DNA of 33,027 nt from Spirochaetaceae bacterium (GTDB lineage: Bacteria > Spirochaetota > Spirochaetia > DSM-27196 > SLST01). The translations under genes were made by a program, and so were the position numbers. The notes beneath the pieces are model-generated. The model had not been told where the DNA came from and did not search any database. It saw nothing but the letters and a program-made list of their open reading frames with translations. Numbering within the stretch: position 1 is the stretch's first letter; the number at the start of each line of letters is the position of its first letter. Shown piece by piece: positions 1 to 6,861 of this stretch. The stretch lies in the NCBI GenBank assembly GCA_007118855.1, contig SKQU01000218.1, positions 1 to 33,027 on the forward strand, given 5' to 3'.

Positions 1-705
1 CGCCTCGTCGGGCGCCCCTCCGTCTTCGACGCGCGGGTCGCCGGCGAGTCGCATGACCTGCCGCACGACGCCGTCAACCGAATCCACGACCGCCACCCGG
101 GGTCCGGCGAGCTCCTCGATGAGTCGGCGCACGTGGATGAAATGGGTGCAGCCGAGCACGATCGTGCGAACCCCGGCGGTGCAGAGCCGCACGATCGACG
201 GGCGAAGCGCTTCGCGCAACGGGTCTTCGTCGGGCTCGCCGAGACGGTGTTCGATCATCTGCACGAGCGAGTCGGCCGCGACGAGCTCGACCTGGTCGCG
301 CGCGGTGAACCTGTGGATCAGCGAAGCGAGATAGGGTCCTTCCACGGTCCGGCTCGTGGCGAGCACGCCTATTCGCCCCGAGCTCGCTCGCTCGGCGGCG
401 GGCTTGATCGCGGGCACCACCCCCACGAACGGCACGTTGAAACGCCGGCGCAGGTCGTCGAGCCCAACGACACTCGCGGTGTTGCAGGCGATCACGATGA
501 GCCTCGGGCCGGAGAGCTCGATCAGTCTGGCCACGGCCTCACGCACGATCCGGCGCACATCTGCCTCCGCGCGGTCACCGTAGGGGAAGTTCCGCGTGTC
601 CGCGTAGTAGACCAGGCCTTCGCGCGGCAGGAGGGCTCGAGTAGCGAGCAGGTACGGAACCCCGCCGAGCCCCGAGTCCAGGAAGGCGATCGGTCGATCA
701 CTCAT
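1..705 (-). CDS. murI: Glutamate racemase (C-terminal end cut by window edge)
   Basis: Glutamate racemase interconverts L- and D-glutamate without a cofactor and supplies D-Glu for peptidoglycan in the cytoplasm. Reading the minus strand from the ATG at 705 gives an N-terminus MSDRPIAFLDSGLGG, matching the conserved Asp-Ser-Gly-Gly start of the family. The two catalytic cysteines are visible in IVIACNTAS and IVLGCTHF. The frame is open to base 1; 235 residues are present against about 260-280 usual, so only a short tail is missing. The ATG overlaps the stop of the upstream zinc-ribbon gene by 8 bp (ATGAGTGA), so the two are co-transcribed and probably translationally coupled. Family identity is very secure. 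Confidence 0.95.
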   Translation of the reverse strand, partial: MSDRPIAFLDSGLGGVPYLLATRALLPREGLVYYADTRNFPYGDRAEADVRRIVREAVARLIELSGPRLIVIACNTASVVGLDDLRRRFNVPFVGVVPAIKPAAERASSGRIGVLATSRTVEGPYLASLIHRFTARDQVELVAADSLVQMIEHRLGEPDEDPLREALRPSIVRLCTAGVRTIVLGCTHFIHVRRLIEELAGPRVAVVDSVDGVVRQVMRLAGDPRVEDGGAPDEA

Positions 706-1000
706 CGCCGAAGAGTCTGGAGAAGGCGTCCTTCGCGACGTCCTTCGTCTCGTCCTTCGCGACGCCTTTGCCCGCCGGTCCCGCACCGGAGGCAGCCGCG
801 AGGCGGAAGAAGTCGCAGAAGTTGGCGCGGTTCTTCTCGCGCACCGGTTCGGAAATCGTCTCCCTGCACTGCCACTGGGCGCCCTCATCGTAGAAGTCGC
901 AGTTCAGGCAGACCTTCGCATCGGAGCCGCAGGATTCGCACAAGGTATTCCGGTAGACGCGCGACGGTAACGGCGCGCCGCATTCGAAACAGGTAGCCAT
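698..1000 (-). CDS. Small zinc-ribbon protein of unknown function
   Basis: A 100-residue protein with eight cysteines. C4-x2-C7, C21-x2-C24 and C31-x2-C34 form pairs, with C45 and C62 further on, so one or two structural zinc sites are likely. The C-terminal third is a low-complexity Gly/Ala/Lys/Asp tail (residues about 68-95) ending in FSRLFGDE. I do not recognise a function. It is the first gene of an operon with murI and overlaps the murI start by 8 bp. The ATG at 1000 is preceded by a promoter whose -10 box ends only 5 nt upstream, leaving no room for a Shine-Dalgarno site, so the mRNA is probably leaderless. Zinc binding is inferred from cysteine spacing only. Confidence 0.8.
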   Translation of the reverse strand: MATCFECGAPLPSRVYRNTLCESCGSDAKVCLNCDFYDEGAQWQCRETISEPVREKNRANFCDFFRLAAASGAGPAGKGVAKDETKDVAKDAFSRLFGDE

Positions 1001-1005
1001 ACCAC

Positions 1006-1034
1006 ATGATACCGTCCCCCCGCCCCGCCATCAA
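1006..1034 (-). promoter_or_regulatory. Promoter of zinc-ribbon/murI operon, leaderless type
   Basis: On the minus strand: TTGATG (1034-1029), 17-bp spacer (1028-1012), TATCAT (1011-1006), then 5 nt to the ATG at 1000. The expected +1 falls at the start codon, so the transcript should have no 5' leader. It is divergent from the promoter at 1063-1091. Confidence 0.65.
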
Positions 1035-1062
1035 TCGGGTGAGGGAGTGCCGCGCATATCGC

Positions 1063-1091
1063 TTGAGTTCATCCGTCGGCGTCGGTACCAT
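1063..1091 (+). promoter_or_regulatory. Promoter of pentapeptide-repeat gene, leaderless type
   Basis: TTGAGT (1063-1068), 17-bp spacer, TACCAT (1086-1091), then six bases (CAACCT) to the ATG at 1098. The expected +1 coincides with the start codon. The box positions also argue against the upstream in-frame GTG at 1047, which would lie before the promoter. Confidence 0.6.
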
Positions 1092-1097
1092 CAACCT

Positions 1098-1634
1098 ATG
1101 TTCAACCCCAGGGAGTCGCCGGCACGGCCGATAGGCGGCGAGGAGCTCTCCCGACTGCTCGACCACCACCGGTTCGTGTCGGATCTCAACATGCCGCGTC
1201 TCGATCTCGTGGGACTCGAGATCACGGGAAACTCGTTCTACGGCTGTAACTTCGCCTCGGTGAAACTCGTGAACGCAACGGTCGCCGAGAGTTCGTTCGA
1301 GCTGTGCTTCTTTCCGTTTGCGAGCTTCAGCGACGTCGCCTTCTCCAACGTCACCATCAGGAACTGCGTCTTCGGCGCGAGTCGCGCCTCCCGCGCCAGT
1401 TTCGCCGGGTGCAACGTCATCCAGTGCAACTTCAACGGTCTGGAGGCGACCGACGTGAGCTTCGAGGACTGCGATCTGCTGCACTCCAGGTTCAACGCCG
1501 CGATGCTGCGGACCGTCCGGTTCGAGAACTGCAATCTCAAGGAGACCCGTTTTCTTCGAACCCCCATAACCGGGACGGTGTTCCGCTACTCGAATCAGGA
1601 AGACGCCGTCTTCGCGGCGGAGGACGGCTGGTGA
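1098..1634 (+). CDS. Pentapeptide-repeat protein
   Basis: A 178-residue protein. After an N-terminal segment of about 40 residues the chain consists of pentapeptide repeats (pattern A/C/S/T-[D/N/x]-[L/F]-x-x), for example SFYGCNF, ARFNAA-type and FENCNLKETRF units, up to about residue 165. Such repeats fold into a right-handed quadrilateral beta-helix, which in some families mimics DNA or serves as a binding scaffold; the function here is unknown. The repeats are unusually rich in cysteine at the outward positions. I chose the ATG at 1098 over the in-frame GTG at 1047 because the promoter boxes lie between them. The stop TGA (1632-1634) shares its A with the ATG of the next gene, so the two are translationally coupled. 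Confidence 0.85.
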   Translation: MFNPRESPARPIGGEELSRLLDHHRFVSDLNMPRLDLVGLEITGNSFYGCNFASVKLVNATVAESSFELCFFPFASFSDVAFSNVTIRNCVFGASRASRASFAGCNVIQCNFNGLEATDVSFEDCDLLHSRFNAAMLRTVRFENCNLKETRFLRTPITGTVFRYSNQEDAVFAAEDGW

Positions 1635-2218
1635 TGAACCTTTACAGCCACTACTCATTCGACACGCTGTCCAACTCCTACCTCCTGGGGCCCCGGGCCG
1701 GCGGCGATGCGATCCTGTTCGATCCGGCGACCTTCGACGTTCCGCTGCTCGACCTCGTCGAGAAACAGCACTACTACGTTCGCCACGTCGTCCTCACCCA
1801 TTGCGACGACGCCAGGCTCGACGGCCTGCGCACCCTGCGACGTATCTACGACTGCACCGTATACGCCGCGCACGCCACGGTGCTCGGCTCTCCGGCGATC
1901 GCGGTGTCGCACGGCGAGGTTCTCGATCTGTGCTGCAGCCCAATCGAGGTCATTGCGATGCCCGGTATGGGCAGCGACAGCGTCGCCTACCATATGGCCG
2001 GATTCGTGTTCACGGGGACGGCGATGAGCGCGGCCGAATACGGGAGCGTGCCGAATCCGTACGCCAAGGCGCTGCTTCTCGCGGGCATTCGCGACCGGAT
2101 CCTCACCCTGCCGGAGGAAACCGTCATCCTGCCGTGCCACGGACCACCGTCGACGGTCGCCGTGGAGCGCAGGACCTTTCCTATGGAAGCGTCGACACAC
2201 GACGCAGGGTTGCCCTGA
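1634..2218 (+). CDS. Metallo-beta-lactamase-fold protein with degenerate metal site
   Basis: A 194-residue protein with the glyoxalase-II-like layout: an N-terminal NSYLLG strand, then VVLTHCDDARLDGL where the family has THxHxDH-xxGL, AMPGMGSDSVAY where the family has TPGHTPGSV, VFTGTAMSA where the family has LFTGD-LF, and finally LPCHGPPST in place of PGHGPxT. Thus the second His and final His of the HxHxDH box, the GHT His and the bridging Asp are all missing; only the first and last His remain. I infer a pseudoenzyme or binding protein rather than a hydrolase. The ATG at 1634 overlaps the pentapeptide stop (TGATG) with GGAGG upstream. The 3' end overlaps the convergent rluD-like gene by 38 bp. 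Confidence 0.75.
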   Translation: MNLYSHYSFDTLSNSYLLGPRAGGDAILFDPATFDVPLLDLVEKQHYYVRHVVLTHCDDARLDGLRTLRRIYDCTVYAAHATVLGSPAIAVSHGEVLDLCCSPIEVIAMPGMGSDSVAYHMAGFVFTGTAMSAAEYGSVPNPYAKALLLAGIRDRILTLPEETVILPCHGPPSTVAVERRTFPMEASTHDAGLP

Positions 2219-3101
2219 AGTCGGCAGGAATCCGGGCCGTGAAGGTGCGGGGCTCCGATTCGTCGGGCAGCCGGATTCTCAGGCGTACCGCGTGGAGCGC
2301 AAGTCGGGCTCCGCAGAGCCGGGGATCCGATCGCGAGTAGACCGGGTCGCCGGCGATCGGGCATCCGAGCGCAGCCATATGGACGCGAAGCTGGTGCGTG
2401 CGTCCAGTCTGCGGCTCGAGCGACACGAGGGAATACGAGCTCCACCGACGCAGTATCCGGTACCGGGTCAGTGCCTCGCGCCCCCCTTCGACCACGGCGT
2501 AGCGCTTGCGGTGCTTCGGGTCGCGCCCGATCGGAAGCTCGACCGTCCCGGACTCGGGCCGCGGAGCCCCCTTCACGATCGCCAGATACCGCTTGGCCGT
2601 CGCGCGGCGTTTGAACTGTGCCGCGAGCTCGGCGAGCGCGGCCGGGTGTTTCGCCGCGATGATGACCCCGGAGGTCTCCTTGTCGAGTCTGTGCACGATC
2701 CCGGGGCGGGCGTCGGAGTCGAACCTGTCGGCGAGCGAGCTCACATGGTGCATCAGTCCCTGGACGAGCGTCCCGGTCCAGTTGCCGGCCGCCGGGTGAA
2801 CGACCATCCCGGCCTGTTTGTTGATCACGACCACGTCGTCATTCTCGAAGAGGATGTCAAGCTCCATCGGCTCGGGCTCGATCCTCGAGCCGGCCGGCTC
2901 GGACCAGCTCACCTCGACGAGTTCGCCCGCTCGCACTCTGCGGGAGAGCTTCGCCGCGGTGCCGTCTACCCGCACGTCCACCTCGCGCGAGCGGATCTGA
3001 CTGCGCGGAAAGAGCTCGAGTTCCTCGGCGAGAAAGCGATCAAGCCGCAACCCGTTCGCCTCAGTGCCGACGCGAGCGTTCTCGTGCGAGCGCTCACTCA
3101 T
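2181..3101 (-). CDS. RluD-like 23S rRNA/large-subunit pseudouridine synthase with S4 domain
   Basis: Pseudouridine synthase of the RluA/RluC/RluD family, which isomerises uridines in 23S rRNA. An N-terminal S4 RNA-binding domain covers residues about 17-70 (LRLDRFLAEEL...), followed by the catalytic domain with VVINKQAGMVVHPAAG and the signature HRLDKETSG, whose Asp140 is the expected nucleophile; later motifs QTGRTHQLRVHMAALGCPIAGD are intact. About 306 residues, normal for the family. The ATG at 3101 makes an ATGAGTGA overlap with the upstream gene stop, as seen for murI; a GTG at 3113 is an alternative. Third gene of the yggS operon. Which uridines are modified cannot be told from sequence; RluD is the best guess because of the S4 domain. 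Confidence 0.9.
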   Translation of the reverse strand: MSERSHENARVGTEANGLRLDRFLAEELELFPRSQIRSREVDVRVDGTAAKLSRRVRAGELVEVSWSEPAGSRIEPEPMELDILFENDDVVVINKQAGMVVHPAAGNWTGTLVQGLMHHVSSLADRFDSDARPGIVHRLDKETSGVIIAAKHPAALAELAAQFKRRATAKRYLAIVKGAPRPESGTVELPIGRDPKHRKRYAVVEGGREALTRYRILRRWSSYSLVSLEPQTGRTHQLRVHMAALGCPIAGDPVYSRSDPRLCGARLALHAVRLRIRLPDESEPRTFTARIPADFRATLRRVSTLP

Positions 3102-3507
3102 CCGGCGTTTCACGGCGACCGAGCGCGAAGTCGACCACTGCTATGACCGCGGACAGCGACACCGCGCCGGTGAGGATCCTCGCATTGTCCTGCCGGTCGA
3201 GGGGAACGGCGCCGGGAGGAGCGAAGAGCGGCGGAAGATAGGCAGGATCGATGGCCCCCGCCGCAATACTCGCGGCGAAGAAACGACCGAAGCCGTACAC
3301 CAGCCGGGTGGCAAGCAGCGCGAGGGGGAAGCTCCCGAGCGCCACGATTTCGGCCCGTCTGAGGTCACGGGCCCAGACGGGAAACTCATCCTTCTCATAC
3401 GGTTCGGCGCCGGGGACGACCGGCCGGTCCGTGCTCTGTCCGGAAAGCGCCACGGCAACGAGCAGAAGCAGGACCGACGCGAGTACCCGGCGCGCTGAGG
3501 ACCTCAT
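3094..3507 (-). CDS. Small predicted membrane protein, function unknown
   Basis: A 137-residue protein that starts with a signal-peptide-like segment (MRSSARRVLASVLLLLVAVALSGQ), followed by a polar stretch with PEYEK-like acidic residues. Two further hydrophobic segments follow at about residues 52-72 (EIVALGSFPLALLATRLVYG) and 110-129. It is therefore probably anchored in the inner membrane. I do not recognise the family. Its ATG overlaps the yggS stop by 4 bp (ATGA), and its own stop overlaps the rluD-like ATG by 8 bp, so it is locked in the middle of a three-gene operon. Confidence 0.75.
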   Translation of the reverse strand: MRSSARRVLASVLLLLVAVALSGQSTDRPVVPGAEPYEKDEFPVWARDLRRAEIVALGSFPLALLATRLVYGFGRFFAASIAAGAIDPAYLPPLFAPPGAVPLDRQDNARILTGAVSLSAVIAVVDFALGRRETPDE

Positions 3508-4187
3508 GCCCGGGCTCCAAAGAGGGCGCTCCCGACCCGGATCTCCGTGCTGCCCTCGGCAATGGCGATCTCGAAGTCGTCGGTCATACCCATCGAAAGC
3601 GTGTCAATCCGCGCCTCGCCGAGCTGCTTCTGCAGCCGCTCATAGAGCGCGCGGGTTCGCGCGAATGCCGACGCGATCTTCGCGGCGTCGCTCACGAAGG
3701 GCCCGATCGTCATGACTCCGCGCACCCGGAGCGCGGCAAGACCGGCGATCCGTTCGGCCTCTTCGAGCAGGATCGACTCCTCTTGATAGCCTGACTTGCT
3801 CGCTTCGCCGGTGCTGTTGTACTGCAGGAGCACCGCGCACCCGCATCCACCCGCCTCGCATCGCCTCGAAAGCGCCTGCGCCGTGGCGAGCGAATCGATG
3901 CTGTCGACCCAGGAGAACAGCCCGGGTACCATCCTGGCCTTGTTCCGCTGCAGGTGGCCAATGAGGTGAAGCTCCACCGATCCGGCAATATCACCGTACT
4001 TCGCGGCCGCTTCCTGGACCCGGTTCTCACCGAAGATGGTGATGCCTGCACGTCGAGCCTCATCCACGACCGACCGCGGTTGAGTCTTCGTCACGGCGAG
4101 CAGTCGGATCCCGTCCGGATCACGTCCGGCACGGGAAGCGGAGGCAGTGATTCGCTCTCTGATCGCCCGCAGCTGTTCCTCGATCAC
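3504..4187 (-). CDS. yggS: PLP homeostasis protein (YggS/PROSC family)
   Basis: A 227-residue PLP-binding protein of the YggS/PLPHP family: an alanine-racemase-like TIM barrel without enzyme activity that buffers pyridoxal 5'-phosphate in the cytosol. The Schiff-base lysine is K34 in LAVTKTQP; other family motifs are GENRVQE, HLIGHLQRNK, MTIGPF, LSMGMTDDFEIAI and STEIRVGSALFG. Translation starts at a GTG at 4187 with a promoter -10 box only 6 nt upstream and no Shine-Dalgarno site. It heads the operon yggS - membrane protein - rluD-like. It lies divergent, about 100 bp away, from pdxS-pdxT, which make PLP, so the locus couples PLP synthesis and PLP handling. Confidence 0.95.
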   Translation of the reverse strand: MIEEQLRAIRERITASASRAGRDPDGIRLLAVTKTQPRSVVDEARRAGITIFGENRVQEAAAKYGDIAGSVELHLIGHLQRNKARMVPGLFSWVDSIDSLATAQALSRRCEAGGCGCAVLLQYNSTGEASKSGYQEESILLEEAERIAGLAALRVRGVMTIGPFVSDAAKIASAFARTRALYERLQKQLGEARIDTLSMGMTDDFEIAIAEGSTEIRVGSALFGARA

Positions 4188-4193
4188 CGGCCT

Positions 4194-4222
4194 ATTGTAG
4201 CAGAACCGCCATGCCGCTTCAA
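4194..4222 (-). promoter_or_regulatory. Promoter of yggS operon, leaderless type
   Basis: Minus strand: TTGAAG (4222-4217), 17-bp spacer, TACAAT (4199-4194, five of six consensus), then AGGCCG (6 nt) and the GTG start at 4187. The expected +1 is the G of GTG. Confidence 0.7.
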
Positions 4223-4242
4223 TTTGCCGCCTCAGCGGGATG

Positions 4243-4272
4243 TTGACTTCGGTCTCTGTGGTGAACTACCTT
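4243..4272 (+). promoter_or_regulatory. Possible pdxS promoter
   Basis: TTGACT (4243-4248) with a weak -10, TACCTT (4267-4272), at 18 bp. A short leader with AAAGAGG (4281-4287) precedes the pdxS ATG at 4292. The -35 is good, the -10 poor. Confidence 0.4.
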
Positions 4273-4291
4273 CACTTCGGAAAGAGGTCAT

Positions 4292-5197
4292 ATGAGCGAT
4301 GCACTGTGGAGCGAGCGCCAGAAGTCAACGTGGCGCACAAAGGTCGGACTCGCGGAGATGCTGAAGGGCGGCGTGATCATGGACGTCACGAGTCCGGAGC
4401 AGGCGAAGATCGCGGCTGACGCCGGGGCCCAGGCGGTCATGGCGCTCGAGCGGGTTCCCGCCGACATCCGCACGCAGGGCGGCGTCGCGCGCATGTCGGA
4501 CCCGCAGATGATCCGCGGGATCCAGGATGTCGTCACCATCCCGGTGATGGCGAAATGCCGGATCGGACACTTCGTGGAGGCGCAGATTCTCGAGGCCCTG
4601 GGGGTCGACTTCGTCGACGAGAGCGAAGTGCTCACCCCCGCCGACGAGCGATACCACGTCAACAAGCACGAGTTCAAGGTGCCGTTCGTGTGCGGGTGCC
4701 GTGATCTTGGTGAGGCCCTCCGCCGGATCGGCGAGGGGGCGGCGATGATCCGCACCAAGGGTGAGGCCGGTACCGGCGATATCGTGGAAGCCGTGCGGCA
4801 CTTGCGTACCGTTACCGACGAGATCCGCCGACTCGGCGCGCTTCCGCCGGAGGAGCTGATGACCGTGGCGAAGGAGCTCGGAGCTCCCTATGATCTGGTT
4901 GTGGAGGTCGCGCGTACCGGGAAGCTCCCGGTGCCGAACTTCTCCGCCGGAGGGGTCGCCACCCCTGCCGACGCGGCGCTGATGATGCAGCTCGGAGCCG
5001 AGGCGGTCTTCGTCGGCTCAGGGGTGTTCAAGTCCGCCGACCCGGCACGACGCGCTCGGGCGATCGTGGATGCCGTGGCAAACTTCGACAACCCGCACAA
5101 GCTCGCCGAGATCTCCCGGGGGCTCGGAGAGCCCATGTCCGGGATGAGCACTTCCACGATGGAAGACGGCCAGCGCATCGCAGGCCGCGGCTGGTAG
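4292..5197 (+). CDS. pdxS: PLP synthase subunit PdxS (lyase subunit)
   Basis: PdxS (Pdx1) condenses ribose 5-phosphate, glyceraldehyde 3-phosphate and ammonia to pyridoxal 5'-phosphate in the deoxyxylulose-independent pathway. The 301-residue length is typical. Conserved features: [10 protein letters not shown] with Asp31, [13 protein letters not shown] with the first catalytic Lys88, [13 protein letters not shown] with Lys156, [17 protein letters not shown] and a [10 protein letters not shown] phosphate-binding segment. A GAGG site lies 4 nt before the ATG. The stop TAG overlaps the GTG of pdxT by 1 nt, fitting the obligate PdxS-PdxT complex. It is divergent from yggS. Confidence 0.98.
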   Translation: MSDALWSERQKSTWRTKVGLAEMLKGGVIMDVTSPEQAKIAADAGAQAVMALERVPADIRTQGGVARMSDPQMIRGIQDVVTIPVMAKCRIGHFVEAQILEALGVDFVDESEVLTPADERYHVNKHEFKVPFVCGCRDLGEALRRIGEGAAMIRTKGEAGTGDIVEAVRHLRTVTDEIRRLGALPPEELMTVAKELGAPYDLVVEVARTGKLPVPNFSAGGVATPADAALMMQLGAEAVFVGSGVFKSADPARRARAIVDAVANFDNPHKLAEISRGLGEPMSGMSTSTMEDGQRIAGRGW

Positions 5198-5772
5198 TGA
5201 GCCTGACAGGAGTCCTCTCCTACCAGGGAGGGTTTGAGCGCCACCTCGAACGGTTGGCCGGCCTCGGTGTGCGTACGCTGCCGGTACGCAGCGTGGAAGC
5301 ACTCGAGCGCGTCGACGCCCTGATCATCCCCGGAGGCGAGAGTACGACGATTGGCATGCTCATGGAGCGTTTCGGGATCATGCAGGCGCTTCTCGCGCGG
5401 ATCGCGACGGGCCTCCCGGTATTCGGCACGTGCGCCGGTGCGATTCTGCTCGCAGCCGACATTGAGGGGAGCGAACAGCCGCGACTGGGCGCGCTCGACA
5501 TCACCGTTCGGCGCAACGCGTACGGCCGCCAGATAGAGAGCTTCGAGGCCGACGTGTCGGACGCGGCCTGGAACGGCGCCGCCTTCCACGGGGTGTTCAT
5601 CAGGGCTCCGCAAATCGTGCGGGTGGGGGCCGGTGTCCGGACGATCCTTCGCTTCGAGAGCCTTCCGGTCCTCGTACGCGAGAAGAACATGCTCGCGGCG
5701 ACCTTTCACCCGGAGCTCACCGGCGACGATCGCATCCACCGTTACTTTCTCGAAGAGGTCGCCGGCATCTGA
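5197..5772 (+). CDS. pdxT: PLP synthase glutaminase subunit PdxT
   Basis: Class I glutaminase that hydrolyses glutamine and channels ammonia to PdxS. The 191-residue protein shows IIPGGESTTIG (oxyanion/substrate loop), the nucleophile Cys79 in FGTCAGAILLA, and the His-Glu part of the triad, His171 and Glu173, in FHPELTGD. The N-terminus GVLSYQGGFERHL matches the family (usually GVLALQGxxxEH). It starts at a GTG whose first base is the last base of the pdxS stop, so translation is coupled. No further gene follows in this operon; the next gene is convergent 30 bp downstream. Confidence 0.97.
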   Translation: MSLTGVLSYQGGFERHLERLAGLGVRTLPVRSVEALERVDALIIPGGESTTIGMLMERFGIMQALLARIATGLPVFGTCAGAILLAADIEGSEQPRLGALDITVRRNAYGRQIESFEADVSDAAWNGAAFHGVFIRAPQIVRVGAGVRTILRFESLPVLVREKNMLAATFHPELTGDDRIHRYFLEEVAGI

Positions 5773-5802
5773 CCGGTACCGACGGGTGCACCTCGCGAGC
5801 TG

Positions 5803-6861
5803 CTACACCACGCGAGTTGCGTTGAACGCGTCGATCGCGTCGAACAACCGGCGTGCGCCGTCACCGAGCTCGACCGAGGCAATCTCGCGCGCGGCTTGCG
5901 AGCGCAGCTGCGATATCCGGCGATCGAGGAGCGCGCGCGCGCCCGTCGCCTCGAGCGCCCGAGCGACGCGCCGAACCTCTTCCGGCGAGAGGTCGTCCCG
6001 CCCGAAGAAGGTGCAGACGTCCTCCCACTCGGTTCCCGCCGTCACTTTGCACAGCACGAGCCGATGCAGCGTCTGCTTGTCCGCCGCGATGTCGGATCCG
6101 GCCGGCTTGCCGATCTCGTCGGACTCTCCGACGATACCGAGCTGGTCGTCGCGGATCTGGAAGACGACTCCCTGAAGCTCGCCCCATCTGCAGAGCGCGT
6201 CCACAGTGGAGGAGGAGGCGCCCGCGAGTATCGCACCGAGCATCAACGGCAGGGAGAACGTGTAACGCCCGGTCTTGAACCGGTAGACCGCGAGGATCTC
6301 CTCCTCGGTGGCGGGCGTCGGACTGTGCCCGTTCGCGACATCGGCCATCTGCGCAACGCCTACCTTGGCGATCTCGCGGGCGAGCAGCGACATGAGCCTG
6401 ACCCGTACCGACTCCTCGACGTCGATCGACCCGATTGCGGCGAACACCACGAGAATCGCCACGTCTGCGGCGCAGATCGCCATGCTCTCCCCGAACCGCC
6501 GCTCGTCACGAAATCCGTGCTCGACTGCGTGCCGACGGTACTGCTCGAAGAGCGCGGGCGCCCCGCGGCGAAGCGCGTCCTCATCCATGATGTCGTCGTG
6601 GATGAGCAGGAACGACTGCACGAGCTCGATCGCCGCGGCAACGGTATAGACGGCACGGTCCGCGGGTCGGCCGAAGGCCGCCGCCGAGGCAGCGACCAGC
6701 GCCCCGCGGATGAGCTTGCCGCGCCCGGCAAACTCGAGCATTCGGGCGCGCAGGTCATCGCCCCACCGGTTCACCTCCGCAAGCTGCGGACCGAGATCAA
6801 GGTCGATCTCGCGAAGCGCCCGGACGATTGGATCCCGGTGAGAGGAAAGCTCGGCAATCAT
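5803..6861 (-). CDS. Polyprenyl diphosphate synthase (geranylgeranyl diphosphate synthase type)
   Basis: A 352-residue trans-prenyltransferase that elongates isoprenoid diphosphates. The first Asp-rich motif is HDDIMDED (Asp89-Asp93). The second is QIRDDQLGIVGE (Asp238-Asp239), where the fifth position is Gly rather than Asp; this form, together with GKPAGSDIAADKQT, resembles geranylgeranyl/polyprenyl synthases common in Actinobacteria more than the FPP synthase IspA. GKLIRGAL near residue 48 is the KxxRP-like site with Gly for Pro. The ATG overlaps the phytoene synthase stop by 4 bp (ATGA), so it most likely supplies C20 precursor to CrtB, as CrtE does. Product chain length is inferred from context. 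Confidence 0.88.
   Translation of the reverse strand: MIAELSSHRDPIVRALREIDLDLGPQLAEVNRWGDDLRARMLEFAGRGKLIRGALVAASAAAFGRPADRAVYTVAAAIELVQSFLLIHDDIMDEDALRRGAPALFEQYRRHAVEHGFRDERRFGESMAICAADVAILVVFAAIGSIDVEESVRVRLMSLLAREIAKVGVAQMADVANGHSPTPATEEEILAVYRFKTGRYTFSLPLMLGAILAGASSSTVDALCRWGELQGVVFQIRDDQLGIVGESDEIGKPAGSDIAADKQTLHRLVLCKVTAGTEWEDVCTFFGRDDLSPEEVRRVARALEATGARALLDRRISQLRSQAAREIASVELGDGARRLFDAIDAFNATRVV

Noticed and set aside
133-996. Long open frame on the plus strand opposite murI
   Set aside because: Arg/His-rich translation without motifs; the opposite strand encodes intact glutamate racemase and the zinc-ribbon protein.
1047-1097. Upstream GTG start for the pentapeptide-repeat gene
   Set aside because: The promoter boxes at 1063-1091 lie downstream of this GTG, and the extra residues show no repeat or family feature.
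5792-5817. CTCGCG/CGCGAG inverted repeat between pdxT and the prenyl synthase gene as a terminator
   Set aside because: The loop is 13 nt, there is no T run, and one arm lies inside the coding end of the prenyl synthase.
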